This document shows, piece by piece, positions 50,704 through 61,600 of a stretch of DNA of 64,000 nt. How positions within the stretch are numbered: the stretch's first letter is position 1; every line of letters begins with the position of its first letter. The stretch covers positions 142,593,951 to 142,657,950 of the forward strand of contig OW804096.1 in NCBI GenBank assembly GCA_942159475.1, given 5' to 3'. The notes under the pieces are model-generated. The model saw nothing but the letters and a program-made list of their open reading frames with translations. It had not been told where the DNA came from and did no database searches. This DNA is from Sthenelais limicola (Eukaryota > Annelida > Polychaeta > Phyllodocida > Sigalionidae). Both the position numbers and the translations under genes were made by a program.

Positions 50704-52709
50704 GGAACCTTGGACTTTCCGCCAGTACTTGTCCCTTGGTTCCCAACTCCCTTCTCAGCTCTCTTCGGGCAGTCAGCAATGAAGTGACCCTCTTGCCCGC
50801 AATAGTAGCAATTTGAGTGTCTGGGTTTATGGTGCATCTTTCTCCCCTGAGGAGAACCACCATCTCTCCACGACGCCCAATTGCCACCCTTTCTCTGACC
50901 TTCCAAGAAGGTTCGGAAAGCTTGCACTATCACCTCGGAGGGATCAGTCTCGGAATGACCCGCTACTTCCTCCGTGGTTTCTGTGACCTGGACTACTGCT
51001 CCGTCAGTGTGACCTCCGCGCCCTTTTATTTTCCGGAGTGGGGTCGTTGCTACTGGTGCAACGGTAGCTGTATTGACTGTAGCTATGGTTGCTGCATCCA
51101 TATAACAGCTTTCCCACACTTCCGACCAATGTATTGCACGTAGGAGATCATGGGGTTGTTTTAACCGCACCCACACTGCCATTTCCTGATTAGTCAATCC
51201 CTGCAAGTAAATGCGAAGGGAGACAGCACTCAGTGTCTTGTCCAGGGATCCGAATGCTCTCCGGCCCCTCCTGGCTACCTCATTCCCGAACAGCCTCACG
51301 GCTTGTCCTGGGGTCTGGCGACAGTTGTAGAACTCTGCCTGGATCTTAGCTTTAGACTTCTCTCCGAAGTTGGCTTCCATGTGAGCCACATACTCCTTGA
51401 GAGAGGTCTTCTTTGGCAAAGGTCCCAACTCTGTCAACTGCTTCCTAGTTCCGCACTTCAACTGGCGAAGGAACTGTTTCGGAGTCCAATTGTATGCCTC
51501 GGCAACAACTTTGGTCTCCGCCAAATACATCCGCCAGGAGCTTTTACCATCCCATGGTTTCAGCTGAGGCATCTTATCATGGTGACTATCTTCACCCTCA
51601 GAGTAATCATACTCAAAGTCCGATTCTGAGTCACTGGCTCCGTTATACGTGAGGCCAGCAACCAGTGATTGGTCTTTCCTGTGAGAGCGTTTCGAAAGGG
51701 TTTCCCCTGCTTGATCCTCTACAGAACTGTCAGAATCATGTCCTTTGACTTTGGACGTGAACAGCGTAGAAGGGGGAACATGCTTGCCTTTCGACTTGCT
51801 TCCCTTGTTGGCTTCCGCCCCAGTAGGAGGAGGTCCCTCGCTACCACAAGCACCAACTACACTTCCGGGCCGTTCGTCATCCGTATCATCGGACACCGAT
51901 TCTATAATCACTCTGTGGCTCTCCTTAGGAGACGATGTTGCCCCCATCGTTCCTTTAGAAAAAGTCACCTTTTTATCCGTTTCTTCTGCTATCTTGACCC
52001 GGGACGGATCATCTGTCATTGGAGCATACTTCACTCTCGAATCCGCGAAAGTGGATGTCACAGGATTCTTAAGCGGAGTCTGTTTGGCTGCTAGATCATG
52101 TAGCATACCTAACACATCATGCTCCAAGTCCGTTGTATGGAGTCTGGCTCGATCGCTGCTTTCCCGAAGCTCACGGATTTGTAATTCATAAGCTTGACGG
52201 TCCGCCAGCGTATCGACTTCCATAACTCTCATACGCTCCCTCAGGTCATTATTCAAAGCGGAAAGTTGTTGGATCTGATTACTCAGGTCCTCTCTCCGTG
52301 CCCGTTCATGTTCGCAGTCCTTCCTTGCCCCTGCTAGGGAGTGCCGGAGGTCGTCCTCAGACATCTCCTCCGGGTTATTTCTCCACCTAGCAAAGGCTCT
52401 CCCTCCAAATCTATCAGTTGGGGGAGGGTAGGCACCACCAAACATTGGCCTAGCGTCATGAGAACGCGACAAGCGTCCTCCCCTGTCTGGATACGGTGTA
52501 CCTCTTTCGAACATTCCGGTTAGAGGTGGCCCCCTTCCGTACATGTCCATCGGAGGTAGTGGTCCGAACAGTCCGCCAGGTTGTAAACCCATATCTCTTT
52601 CACCATCAACGGCTATCGAGGAAAGCTCTCCAGTTCCCGCGACACCATTCAGTGCTGGTTCTCGAGTATGGTCTACCCCATTAGGCATCATCAAATCCGC
52701 CTCCGCCAT
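50679..52709 (-). CDS. gag: Gag polyprotein of the gypsy element
   Basis: 676 codons from ATG (MAEADLMMPNGVDHTREPAL). The N-terminal part is Gly/Pro/Arg-rich, then a coiled-coil-like helix around residues 130-210 (LSNQIQQLSALNNDLRERMR). The capsid-type domain spans about 390-540 (PWDGKSSWRMYLAETKVVAE, then QTPGQAVRLFGNEVARRGRR). A CCHC zinc knuckle, CYYCGQEGHFIADC, near residue 632 would bind the element RNA. It forms the particle in which reverse transcription happens. No breaks were seen. The last codons overlap the pol frame. Confidence 0.9.
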   Translation of the reverse strand: MAEADLMMPNGVDHTREPALNGVAGTGELSSIAVDGERDMGLQPGGLFGPLPPMDMYGRGPPLTGMFERGTPYPDRGGRLSRSHDARPMFGGAYPPPTDRFGGRAFARWRNNPEEMSEDDLRHSLAGARKDCEHERARREDLSNQIQQLSALNNDLRERMRVMEVDTLADRQAYELQIRELRESSDRARLHTTDLEHDVLGMLHDLAAKQTPLKNPVTSTFADSRVKYAPMTDDPSRVKIAEETDKKVTFSKGTMGATSSPKESHRVIIESVSDDTDDERPGSVVGACGSEGPPPTGAEANKGSKSKGKHVPPSTLFTSKVKGHDSDSSVEDQAGETLSKRSHRKDQSLVAGLTYNGASDSESDFEYDYSEGEDSHHDKMPQLKPWDGKSSWRMYLAETKVVAEAYNWTPKQFLRQLKCGTRKQLTELGPLPKKTSLKEYVAHMEANFGEKSKAKIQAEFYNCRQTPGQAVRLFGNEVARRGRRAFGSLDKTLSAVSLRIYLQGLTNQEMAVWVRLKQPHDLLRAIHWSEVWESCYMDAATIATVNTATVAPVATTPLRKIKGRGGHTDGAVVQVTETTEEVAGHSETDPSEVIVQAFRTFLEGQRKGGNWASWRDGGSPQGRKMHHKPRHSNCYYCGQEGHFIADCPKRAEKGVGNQGTSTGGKSKVPENSSGSA

Positions 52710-52887
52710 TGTTATTGCGGAATATTTTCTTGCTACGGATTTCTCTGCTACGGCACTCTATTTCTCCGAGAGAAATATGGGACAATCAAGCCTGCCAGGC
52801 TCACTGCTAGTAGCAGTTTCTATTCCTCCAGGAATATGGGACAGTCAACGGAAAACTTGCAAAGTCAGCTTCGTGAGGTCAAGAACT

Positions 52888-52900
52888 GGTCACGGCACCA
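52888..52900 (-). other. Primer binding site (tRNA-His type)
   Basis: Two nt inside the 5' LTR the minus strand reads TGGTGCCGTGACC. The complement, GGTCACGGCACCA, corresponds to an acceptor TCACGGC, discriminator A and CCA. That is the 3' end of animal tRNA-His as remembered, so tRNA-His is the likely primer for minus-strand DNA synthesis. Confidence 0.7.
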
Positions 52901-52902
52901 AT

Positions 52903-53472
52903 TGTAGTGAATCGCTTCTTAGTAAAGTGCTTTATTACTAGAGGCTAATTCCAACCCAGGTTCGACTACGGCGGACACGGCTCTCGACGAAGGCAAGGAA
53001 GAACACCAACACGGAAATGTCTCTTTCGTTAGGTTTATTGCCACCCACGACCAGACTGCAAGTCTCAACAGACCCGGCTCAGACCCAGCATAGGCCTGAA
53101 CTTGATCCACTCAAAGCCTTAGAGTGAATACCTTACACCTTACAGGCAGGAGCAAGGTCACACTTGTCCTCACATCATAAAAGAGGTGTTGCACCAGGCA
53201 AACAATATCAGTGAATACAATACATAAGAATAGGTCGTACAGGAATACAGTAAATGGTTATACACGATACACATTCTGCTGTAGTTGAATAGACTATAAG
53301 ATTCCTGTAAATGGGTGATAATGGTAAAACATATCTCTCTTGTAGTTAACACAAATCCGAAAGCCCATTCCGTGCTCAGTGAAGCGTTACGGAGACACGG
53401 GGAAGTTCAAGGACATTTGATTTATACACACTCTTGACGCGGAGGGCTATATATAACCTCCGATTTACTACA
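52903..53472 (-). repeat. 5' LTR
   Basis: 570 bp. On the minus strand it begins TGTAGTAAATCGG and ends GATTCACTACA. A TATA-like TTATATATA is at 53,448-53,456, only 17-25 nt from the LTR edge, with another TATAAA near 53,425. AATAAA occurs at 52,931-52,936 and 53,034-53,039. U3 therefore looks very short and the transcribed part long. A 63-codon frame inside is not supported as a gene. Confidence 0.9.
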
Positions 53473-53638
53473 ATAATATTATTAAGTGGTTATATTTTAG
53501 TTGTTCTATCTATAGAAGTCACTGGATGGCCATCCCTTCGTATTGATCTCCCTGTCTATTGATAGGGAGCCCTGACAAACAACACATCAATGTCAACTTC
53601 AGTGCTGCTGAGGCAATTGACTAAGGCCCCACAAAAAA

Positions 53639-54048
53639 TGTGATCCGTTTTAGGAAAATGAGTCATAAGTCGCAAAATATGGATTTTGAGATATCACCAT
53701 ATTTGAAGAGAGGAGATCGAGCTGATTCCAATGAATGTAAACACTAGGACACCTGATAAGTATTTCCATATTTTAAGTTTGATATATTTTTTTTGGAAAA
53801 ACAAAGTTTGCAATGTTTCTGGACGGGTAATTACCAGCAAAGTAACTAAATATGCTCCATATGATGGTCTTCATAATGCAAGGATATATTTAGTACAATG
53901 ACCCGAAATGTGTTACATGGATTTATATGACTATAAGTGCTAAACCCTACACAAATCGGAACATTTCAATAAAGAGATCTTGTGGAAAAATAATTTGAAA
54001 AATATCAATTTTGCGACTTGTGACTCATTTTACTGGAACACAACACAA
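53639..54048. repeat. Family B copy 6
   Basis: Left TGTGATCCGTTTTAGGAAAA, right GCGACTTGTGACTCATTTTA. About 410 bp. Confidence 0.66.
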
Positions 54049-55121
54049 ATATAGATTAATCAAGATACACATTAGGTTGAATATGTAAAATGTGTACAGA
54101 ATAATAAAATGTGACTAGAATACCTCGATGTGCCAGTGAAAGTTGCAGGACACTAAAGAACATCACCCCTAGGGTGACAGTGAATTGTAAATGGAAGCCT
54201 GAATAAAATTATGTTAAAAAAAATAAATAAAATAGGTGTGTTTCCGATTCATCCCCCCTCCCTACCTATACAAACCTTCCTCTACCTGAAAATGTTTTTG
54301 AACTTAGCTATTTTTTTTACCATACGTTACTTTTTTTGTATTTTTTTGACAAAAAAGCTGATGAAAGCAGGAAAACCTGTTTTCCTAACACGGAACTGTC
54401 AAAAAGCACATCTCCCATGTTGGTAAGATTTGATCCATTGCGGGTGCTCAATGGAAAATGACTTTTTTATGAAACGTTCAGGGATCATTCCTGACTACAT
54501 GAGAAAGCAAGAAATGAAAAATAAAGTACATCTCATTGACTTATATTTTTTTTACAGCCACTTGAAAATAACAGTGCCTTAGCATTGAAGTCTATGGAAA
54601 AATGTTTTTTTTTTTCACATTTCATTATATAAAAAAATAATGATCGGTGACTTTTTATCAAAACTTTCTACACATATATTTGGTATAGTATGCTACAGAT
54701 TTACCAAAGAAAAACAGTACGTTGACGTGGTTAAAAAAAAGTTGTGGTCATTTGAAGTTGACCACATCACCCAAATTTAGTAATCAAGCAGCATAATCAA
54801 TGCAAATGAATCCTAAAAAACATGACTCAAAATTACTCAAATTACTCAAAACCCTGTAGATATTGTAAAATCGTGCACAAATACATCTCAACTTATGATA
54901 ATAACAAAATATTTCAAAGAAAAATAGGAGCCGCTAGGTGGCGTGTGTGTTGACACCCGCATATATCTTTAAAACAACTATTGTTATGAAATAGACGTTC
55001 TGTAACACATCACATAGATTATGCCTAAACTATACCAACCGTCACCTGCTGCCCTCTGGAGGAGATATTGGGTATTAAAGTGACTGAGCTGCTGGAGTGT
55101 TTACGAGCCATTAAATTACAA
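54049..55121. other. No gene seen
   Basis: About 1.1 kb, AT-rich with several poly(T) and poly(A) runs. One 71-codon frame at 54,211 is low-complexity. A short family B end lies near 54,998-55,018. Confidence 0.5.
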
Positions 55122-55359
55122 GGGTCAGATCGTCAGAAAACTTACAATTCACCTTCACCCATCTTCTCAAATAACCCAAATTTAAGACAGAAAAGAGGTT
55201 ACAAATACAGTTCAACACAACTGAACAGATTGCTTGAATACAAGCAATACCACATATATACTCAGATAGACCCAGTGTTGACCATTTTTCAGTCTAATTT
55301 AGCAGAACTTATTAAATATGCCGAGCTGCCAATTGTATATTTTCTGACGATCTGAGCCA
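55122..55359 (-). repeat. Family A copy 38, full length
   Basis: GGGTCAGATCGTCAGAAAAC to CTGACGATCTGAGCC. This is the only family A copy after 36,302. Confidence 0.68.
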
Positions 55360-55402
55360 CAACTCCTACCCTGTGTCTTTTAATGAAGATTCAACTAACA
55401 TT

Positions 55403-55802
55403 TGTGATGTGTTTCAGGAAAATGAGACACACGTCGCAAAAAATGGATTTTGAGATATCATCATAATTGAAATGATGAGATCAAGCTCATTCTAATGATA
55501 GTAAACATAAGGACATCTTATAAATATTTCTATATTTTAAGTTTGGTATTTTTATTTTTGAAAAATATTGGGTGGACAATTACTAATAAAGTAGCTAAAT
55601 ATACTCTATAATTAAGATGACCTTCAAAATGCAAGGATATATTTAATACACTATCTTGAAATTTGGTAAATGTATTCATGCTGCAAGCAGGGTTCAGCAC
55701 CCTAAAAATGAAAAACATTCCCACAAAGACATCCTGTGAATAAATCACTTTGTAAAATATAAAATTTGCGACTTGTGACTCATTTTCCTAAAACACATCA
55801 CA
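55403..55802. repeat. Family B copy 7, full length
   Basis: TGTGATGTGTTTCAGGAAAA to TTTTCCTAAAACACATCACA, exactly 400 bp. Confidence 0.75.
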
Positions 55803-55952
55803 TTTAACAGCCTTTCTGAGAACGCAGCTCGACATAACAGACTCAAGATGAGTGAAGCCAGTGCTAGAAATGATTCTGCTCCAATTCAAGTTAATTTAAA
55901 ATATTCTTTATTCGTCACTGGTCTTGGCTCTGGCAAAAGGGTAGAGAACATT

Positions 55953-56265
55953 TGTGATGTGTTACAGGAAAATGAGTCACAAGTCGCAAAATTGATATTT
56001 TTCAAAGTGTTTTTTCCACAAGATCACATTATTGGAATGTTCTAATTTTTGGAGGGTTTATCACTTGTAGGTATATCAATCGATCTATTAAATTTCAAGA
56101 CAATCTATTTAATGTTTCCTTTCGTTTTAAAGGTCCTCATATGGACTACATTTAGTTACATCATTACTATCATTGGAATCAGCTTGATCTCATCTTTTCA
56201 AATATGATGATATCTCAAAATCTATTTTTTGCGACTTATGACTCATTTTCCTGAAACACATCACA
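55953..56265. repeat. Family B copy 8, internally deleted
   Basis: TGTGATGTGTTACAGGAAAA to TTTTCCTGAAACACATCACA, 313 bp. Only two or three bases separate it from copy 9. Confidence 0.73.
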
Positions 56266-56267
56266 TT

Positions 56268-56690
56268 TGTAATGTGTTTTAGGAAAATGAGTCACAAGTC
56301 GCAAAATTGATATTTTTCAATGCATTTCATTCAGATTTGTGGGAATGTTTTCATTTTTAGGATGCTTAACGCTGTTTGTAGCACCAATACATTTGCCAAA
56401 TGTATTGGTGCTCATATGGATTTTGAGATATCATCATATTTGCAAAAATGTGATCAAGCAGATTCCAATGATAGTAAACAATAGGAAATCTGATAGGTAT
56501 TTCTATATTTTAAGTTTTATATTTTTAGTTTTGAAATAAAGTTTCCAATATTTCTGGGTGGACAATTACTAGTAAAGTAGCTAAATATACTCTATGGGAT
56601 GGCTTTCAAAACGCAAGGATATAATGAATACATACATGTATTAATTATATCCTGCACTGTCTTGAAATTTGATCAATGTATTTGATCAAA
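56268..56690. repeat. Family B copy 9, rearranged
   Basis: The left end is TGTAATGTGTTTTAGGAAAA. At 56,388-56,415 GCACCAATACATTTG meets its inverse CAAATGTATTGGTGC, after which the other half continues in inverted order and the right end is missing. Confidence 0.6.
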
Positions 56691-58224
56691 ATATTAACGT
56701 CGAACATTCAAATAACTGTCTGTTTGAGACAACTATGTTACAAGGAAACATTATTCAGTACTGTAGGTGAGTAGAGAGCTAGGGTTTGTGAGAAGTGCTC
56801 CTATCAAAGGACACACCGGTAGTGATTTATTAAGGTCTCTTGCTATACAATTAGTTTAATCATTATCTGCCAGGGTCTTGGGCAATACCGATAATTATGT
56901 AACAACTGAATAAAGAATTTGAAATAAAAGAACCAGATGACCAATAAGTTTGGGATGTTGGGCCCTACAGGCAGTGGTTTGTCCCAAATAGGTCAGGATG
57001 TATATGTAATAGGAAATATCCACATCCATTTTTTTTAAAATATCTATTTCTTTTTCAACACATTTTCAATGGAACTAATGGATATTTCATCATCAACACT
57101 TGGATTTTGAAATTCTTTCTTACACCTGAGTCACTTGCTCATTTCCATAGATTATACTACTATGTGATGTCTGAGTAGTGGCTGAGTAGAATAGCACTGA
57201 GTCCCTTAGGCTATACTTATAGACCAGAAATCTGACCAAAGTAAAGTTGGTTATTATATGATACCTTTCATTTCTTTTAAAGAATAATTAGTTTGATAAT
57301 GGTTTTGTAGGTAATGCCCAAGAAATAGTGGTTATGTGTGGATAAATTGCATTTCTTTGTATATATTGATATTTCTTAGATTATAAAAATAATCAAGGTG
57401 CACAAGTCTATCTGTTGATATCGGGGGAATGAGAGTAGGTCAGGTTCAATGCTGAGGAGATTGGATATTACCATATCCATGAAGATTAAAGCTCCATTCC
57501 CAGCTAATTTCTATACAAATCTCAGTTTTCACTTGTTAAGCTAACTAGTACACTGCCCCACCTTATCCCAATCGTTAAGGTTTCTTTCTTAAGGTTGGAG
57601 TTTAATATTTGAGAAGAAATACTCGTCCTCCCATACTAGTGGTCACCAGTGAGACCTCCTTAGTCACCAGTGTGACCTCCTTAGCCTTGTTCCATACAGA
57701 TAGTCGTTGACGGGAAAATTCATTGGCAGACAGAGAGAAACATGTGGCTTGATGTGGCACAGAGGCGCCACATGTGACCATTCAGTGCATCTACAGACTG
57801 TGATGATGGCCTCTATACACATCCCTGTGTGTTCCCGATCGTAAAACACAGAATTTAGACATTAATTTTACTTTTCATTGAAACAGAGATAGATAATATT
57901 GAGTTTGGGAACTAATATGAATGTAATTCCAGAAGAACCACTCGATCTTAAATCCTGGGAATGCAGCTTTAAAAAAGAAGCAAAAAGGAAGCAGTCCTAA
58001 CTGTCATATTTGAAAAGAAGCAACTGTGATGTGTCATAACAGCAGGTAATACATAATAGGGGAGTGGGAATAGTAAAAAGACTCCTTGTAATGGGAGAAA
58101 AGAATGAAGAAATAGTCGGTGCCATGAAACTATTTGTTCCAGGAATAGGAATATCTGGTCCGTAATAGGAAAAGGTGTCTTAGTAATGTATTTTGGCTAT
58201 GGGTAATATGTTGAAAAAAAGAGG
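56691..58224. other. No gene seen
   Basis: About 1.5 kb without a recognised repeat. A small direct repeat (TAGTCACCAGTGTGACCTCC) lies near 57,640-57,682. Short frames have no domain-like content. Confidence 0.5.
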
Positions 58225-58535
58225 AAAAGTCTGTAATATTATTCCTTATACACATAATTATTGCTCTGAAAACAACATATCTAGAGTGATTTACACACGG
58301 TGTGTATTTCACTAGTGATTTACGTGGGGTTGTCATGGCAACCAGTTTGTTTTTTTACTAAGATTACTGGTAAAATTCAAATTCATAACTCAATTTTTTT
58401 CTATTTTCATGATTGAAAGCAGGTATAATAAATCTGTTAACTAACTCGTTGGTTTTAGTTGCTTAGAATATTGCACTTGTTGCTACGTAACTCGTGCAAT
58501 ATTCACGCTCCTTCAACCAACTTGTTAGTTAACCT
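58225..58535 (-). repeat. Dispersed repeat, inverted partner of 29,625-29,925
   Basis: Shares GGGGTTGTCATGGCAACC and the AACTCGTTGGTT word. Ends are not sharply defined. Confidence 0.65.
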
Positions 58536-58609
58536 GTATAAATATTGTACAGGTAACAAGTCTGGGACACAACAGGCTACGCCCTACAGCAGGTAGAGAG
58601 ACAGAGCAG

Positions 58610-61600
58610 ATGAGATGAGTAGGAATATTACAGCTTTAAGGGTGGTCTCCACTGGCTGCGGTAATCTCTGCAGTAAGCTCTGTGGTAAGCCTTGCGATGG
58701 TGCTGTGATGGTGAGAAGTGGCGAGGTCCTGCCTACATGGCCAGTGAACCATGTAGGCAGGATCTTGTCATTCCTCTCCACCTACCGAACCAGCACAAAC
58801 CATTGCAAGGCTTACCACAGAGCTTACAGCAGCCAGTGGAGACCACCCTTTAACAGCTGACCTTGCTTCTCCCCTCAGTTTGCCTGCTCCAGGACTCAGT
58901 GAGTAGGAATATTACAGCTTTAACAGCTGACCTTGCTTGTCCCCTCAGTTTGCCTGCTCCAGGGTATGGACTCAGTGAGTAGGAATATTACAGCTTTAAC
59001 AGCTGACCTTGCTTGTCCCCTCAGTTTGCCTGCTCCAGGGTATGGACTCAGTGAGTAGGAATATTATAGCTTTAACAGCTGACCTTGCTTGTCCCCTCAG
59101 TTTGCCTGCTCCAGGGTATGGACTCAGTGAGTAGGAATATTACAGCTTTAACAGCTGACCTTGCTTGTCCCCTCAGTTTGCCTGCTCCAGGGTATGGACT
59201 CAGTGAGTAGGAATATTATAGCTTTAACAGCTGACCTTGCTTGTCCCCTCAGTTTGCCTGCTCCAGTGTAAGACTCAGTGAGTAGGAATATTACAGCTTT
59301 AACAGCTGACCTTGCTAGTCCCCTCAGTTTGCCTGCTCCAGGACTCAGGGAGTAGGAATATTATAGCTTTAACAGCTGACCTTGCTTGTCCCCTCAGTTT
59401 GCCTGCTCCAGGACTCAGTGAGTAGGAATATTACAGCTTTAACAGCTGACCTTGCTTGTCCCCTCAGTTTGCCTGCTCCAGGGTATGGACTCAGTGAGTA
59501 GGAATATTATAGCTTTAACAGCTGACCTTGCTTGTCCCCTCAGTTTGCCTGCTCCAGTGTAAGACTCAGTGAGTAGGAATATTACAGCTTTAACAGCTGA
59601 CCTTGCTAGTCCCCTCAGTTTGCCTGCTCCAGGACTCAGTGAGTAGGAATATTATAGCTTTAACAGCTGACCTTGCCTGTCCCCTCAGTTTGCCTGCTCC
59701 AGAGTAAGGACTCAGTGAGTAGGAATATTACAGCTTTAACAGCTGACCTTGCTTGTCCCCTCAGTTTGCCTGCTCAAGTGTAAGGACTCAGTGAGTAGGA
59801 ATATTATAGCTTTAACAGCTGACCTTGCTTGTCCCCTCAGTTTGCCTGCTCCAGGACTCAGTGAGTAGGAATATTACAGCTTTAACAGCTGACCTTGCTT
59901 GTCCCCTCAGTTTGCCTGCTCCAGGACTCAGTGAGTAGGAATATTACAGCTTTAACTGCTGACCTTGCTTGTCCCCTTCAGTTTGCCTGCTCCAGAGTAA
60001 GGACTCAGTGAGTAGGAATATTACAGCTTTAACAGCTGACCTTGCTTGTACCCTCAGTTTGCCTGCTCCAGGGTAAGGAGTCAGTGAGTAGGAATATTAC
60101 AGCTTTAACAGCTGACCTTGCTTGTCTCCTCAGTTTGCCTGCTCCAGTGTAAGGACTCAGTGAGTAGGAATATTACAGCTTTAACAGCTGACCTTGCTTG
60201 ACCCCTCAGTTTGCCTGCTCCAGGACTCAGTGAGTAGGAATATTACAGCTTTAACAGCTGACCTTGCTTGTACCCTCAGTTTGCCTGCTCCAGGACACAG
60301 TGAGTAGGAATATTACAGCTTTAACAGCTGACCTTGCTTGTACCCTCAGTTTGCCTGCTCCAGGACTCAGTGAGTAGGAATATTACAGCTTTAACAGCTG
60401 ACCTTGCTTGTCCCCTCAGTTTGCCTGCTCCAGGACTCAGTGAGTAGGAATATTACAGCTTTAACAGCTGACCTTGCTAGTCCCTTCAGTTTGCCTGCTC
60501 CAGTGTAAGACTCAGTGAGTAGGAATATTACAGCTTTAACAGATGACCTTGCATGTCCCCTCAGTTTGCCTGCTCCAGTGTAAGGACTCAGTGAGTAGGA
60601 ATATTACAGCTTTAACAGCTGACCTTGCTTGTCCCCTCAGTTTGCCTGCTCCAGGGTAAGGACTCAGTGAGTAGGAATATTACAGCTTTAACAGCTGACC
60701 TTGCTTGTCCCCTCAGTTTGCCTGCTCCAGGGTAAGGACTCAGTGAGTAGGAATATTACAGCTTTAACAGCTGACCTTGCTTGTCCCCTCAGTTTGCCTG
60801 CTCCAGGGTATGGACTCAGTGAGTAGGAATATTACAGCTTTAACAGCTGACCTTGCTTGTCCCCTCAGTTTGCCTGCTCCAGGACTCAGTGAGTAGGAAT
60901 ATTACAGCTTTAAAAGCTGACCTTGCTTGTCCCCTCAGTTTGCCTGCTCCAGGACTCAGTGAGTAGGAATATTACAGCTTTAACAGCTGACCTTGCTTGA
61001 CCCCTCAGTTTGCCTGCTCCAGGACTCAGTGAGTAGGAATATTACAGCTTTAACAGCTGACCTTGCTTGTCCCCTCAGTTTGCCTGCTCCAGGACTCAGT
61101 GAGTAGGAATATTACAGCTTTAACAGCTGACCTTGCTTGTCCCCTCAGTTTGCCTGCTCCAGGATATGGACTCAGTGAGTAGGAATATTACAGCTTTAAC
61201 AGCTGACCTTGCTTGTCCCCTCAGTTTGCCTGCTCCAGGACTCAGTGAGTAGGAATATTACAGCTTTAACAGCTGACCTTGCTTGTCCTCTCAGTTTGCC
61301 TGCTCCAGGATATGGACTCAGTGAGTAGGAATATTACAGCTTTAACAGCTGACCTTGCTTGTCCCCTCAGTTTGCCTGCTCCAGGGTATGGACTCAGTGA
61401 GTAGGAATATTACAGCTTTAACAGCTGACCTTGCTTGTCCCCTCAGTTTGCCTGCTCCAGGACTCAGTGAGTAGGAATATTACAGCTTTAACAGCTGACC
61501 TTGCTTGTCCCCTCAGTTTACCTGCTCCAGGACTCAGTGAGTAGGAATATTACAGCTTTAACAGCTGACCTTGCTTGTCCCCTCAGTTTGCCTGCTCCAG

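Larger units (their letters stand above)
37283..53472 (-). mobile_element. Ty3/gypsy LTR retrotransposon with three LTRs
   Basis: Minus-strand order: LTR (52,903-53,472), primer site, gag, pol, third ORF, polypurine tract, LTR (41,746-42,315), 60 bp of host flank, the 3' end of pol, a second third-ORF copy, polypurine tract and LTR (37,283-37,853). The outer edges carry ATAA on both sides (37,279-37,282 and 53,473-53,476), a 4 bp target duplication, so this is one insertion. The first two LTRs look identical over 570 bp, so insertion was recent. Removing 37,224-41,686 leaves a standard element of about 11.7 kb. It is large for this group because of the third ORF and its leader. Confidence 0.9.

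Noticed and set aside
50008..50787. 259-codon plus-strand frame
   Set aside because: Antisense to the gag-pol overlap and protease region, which have clear motifs on the minus strand.
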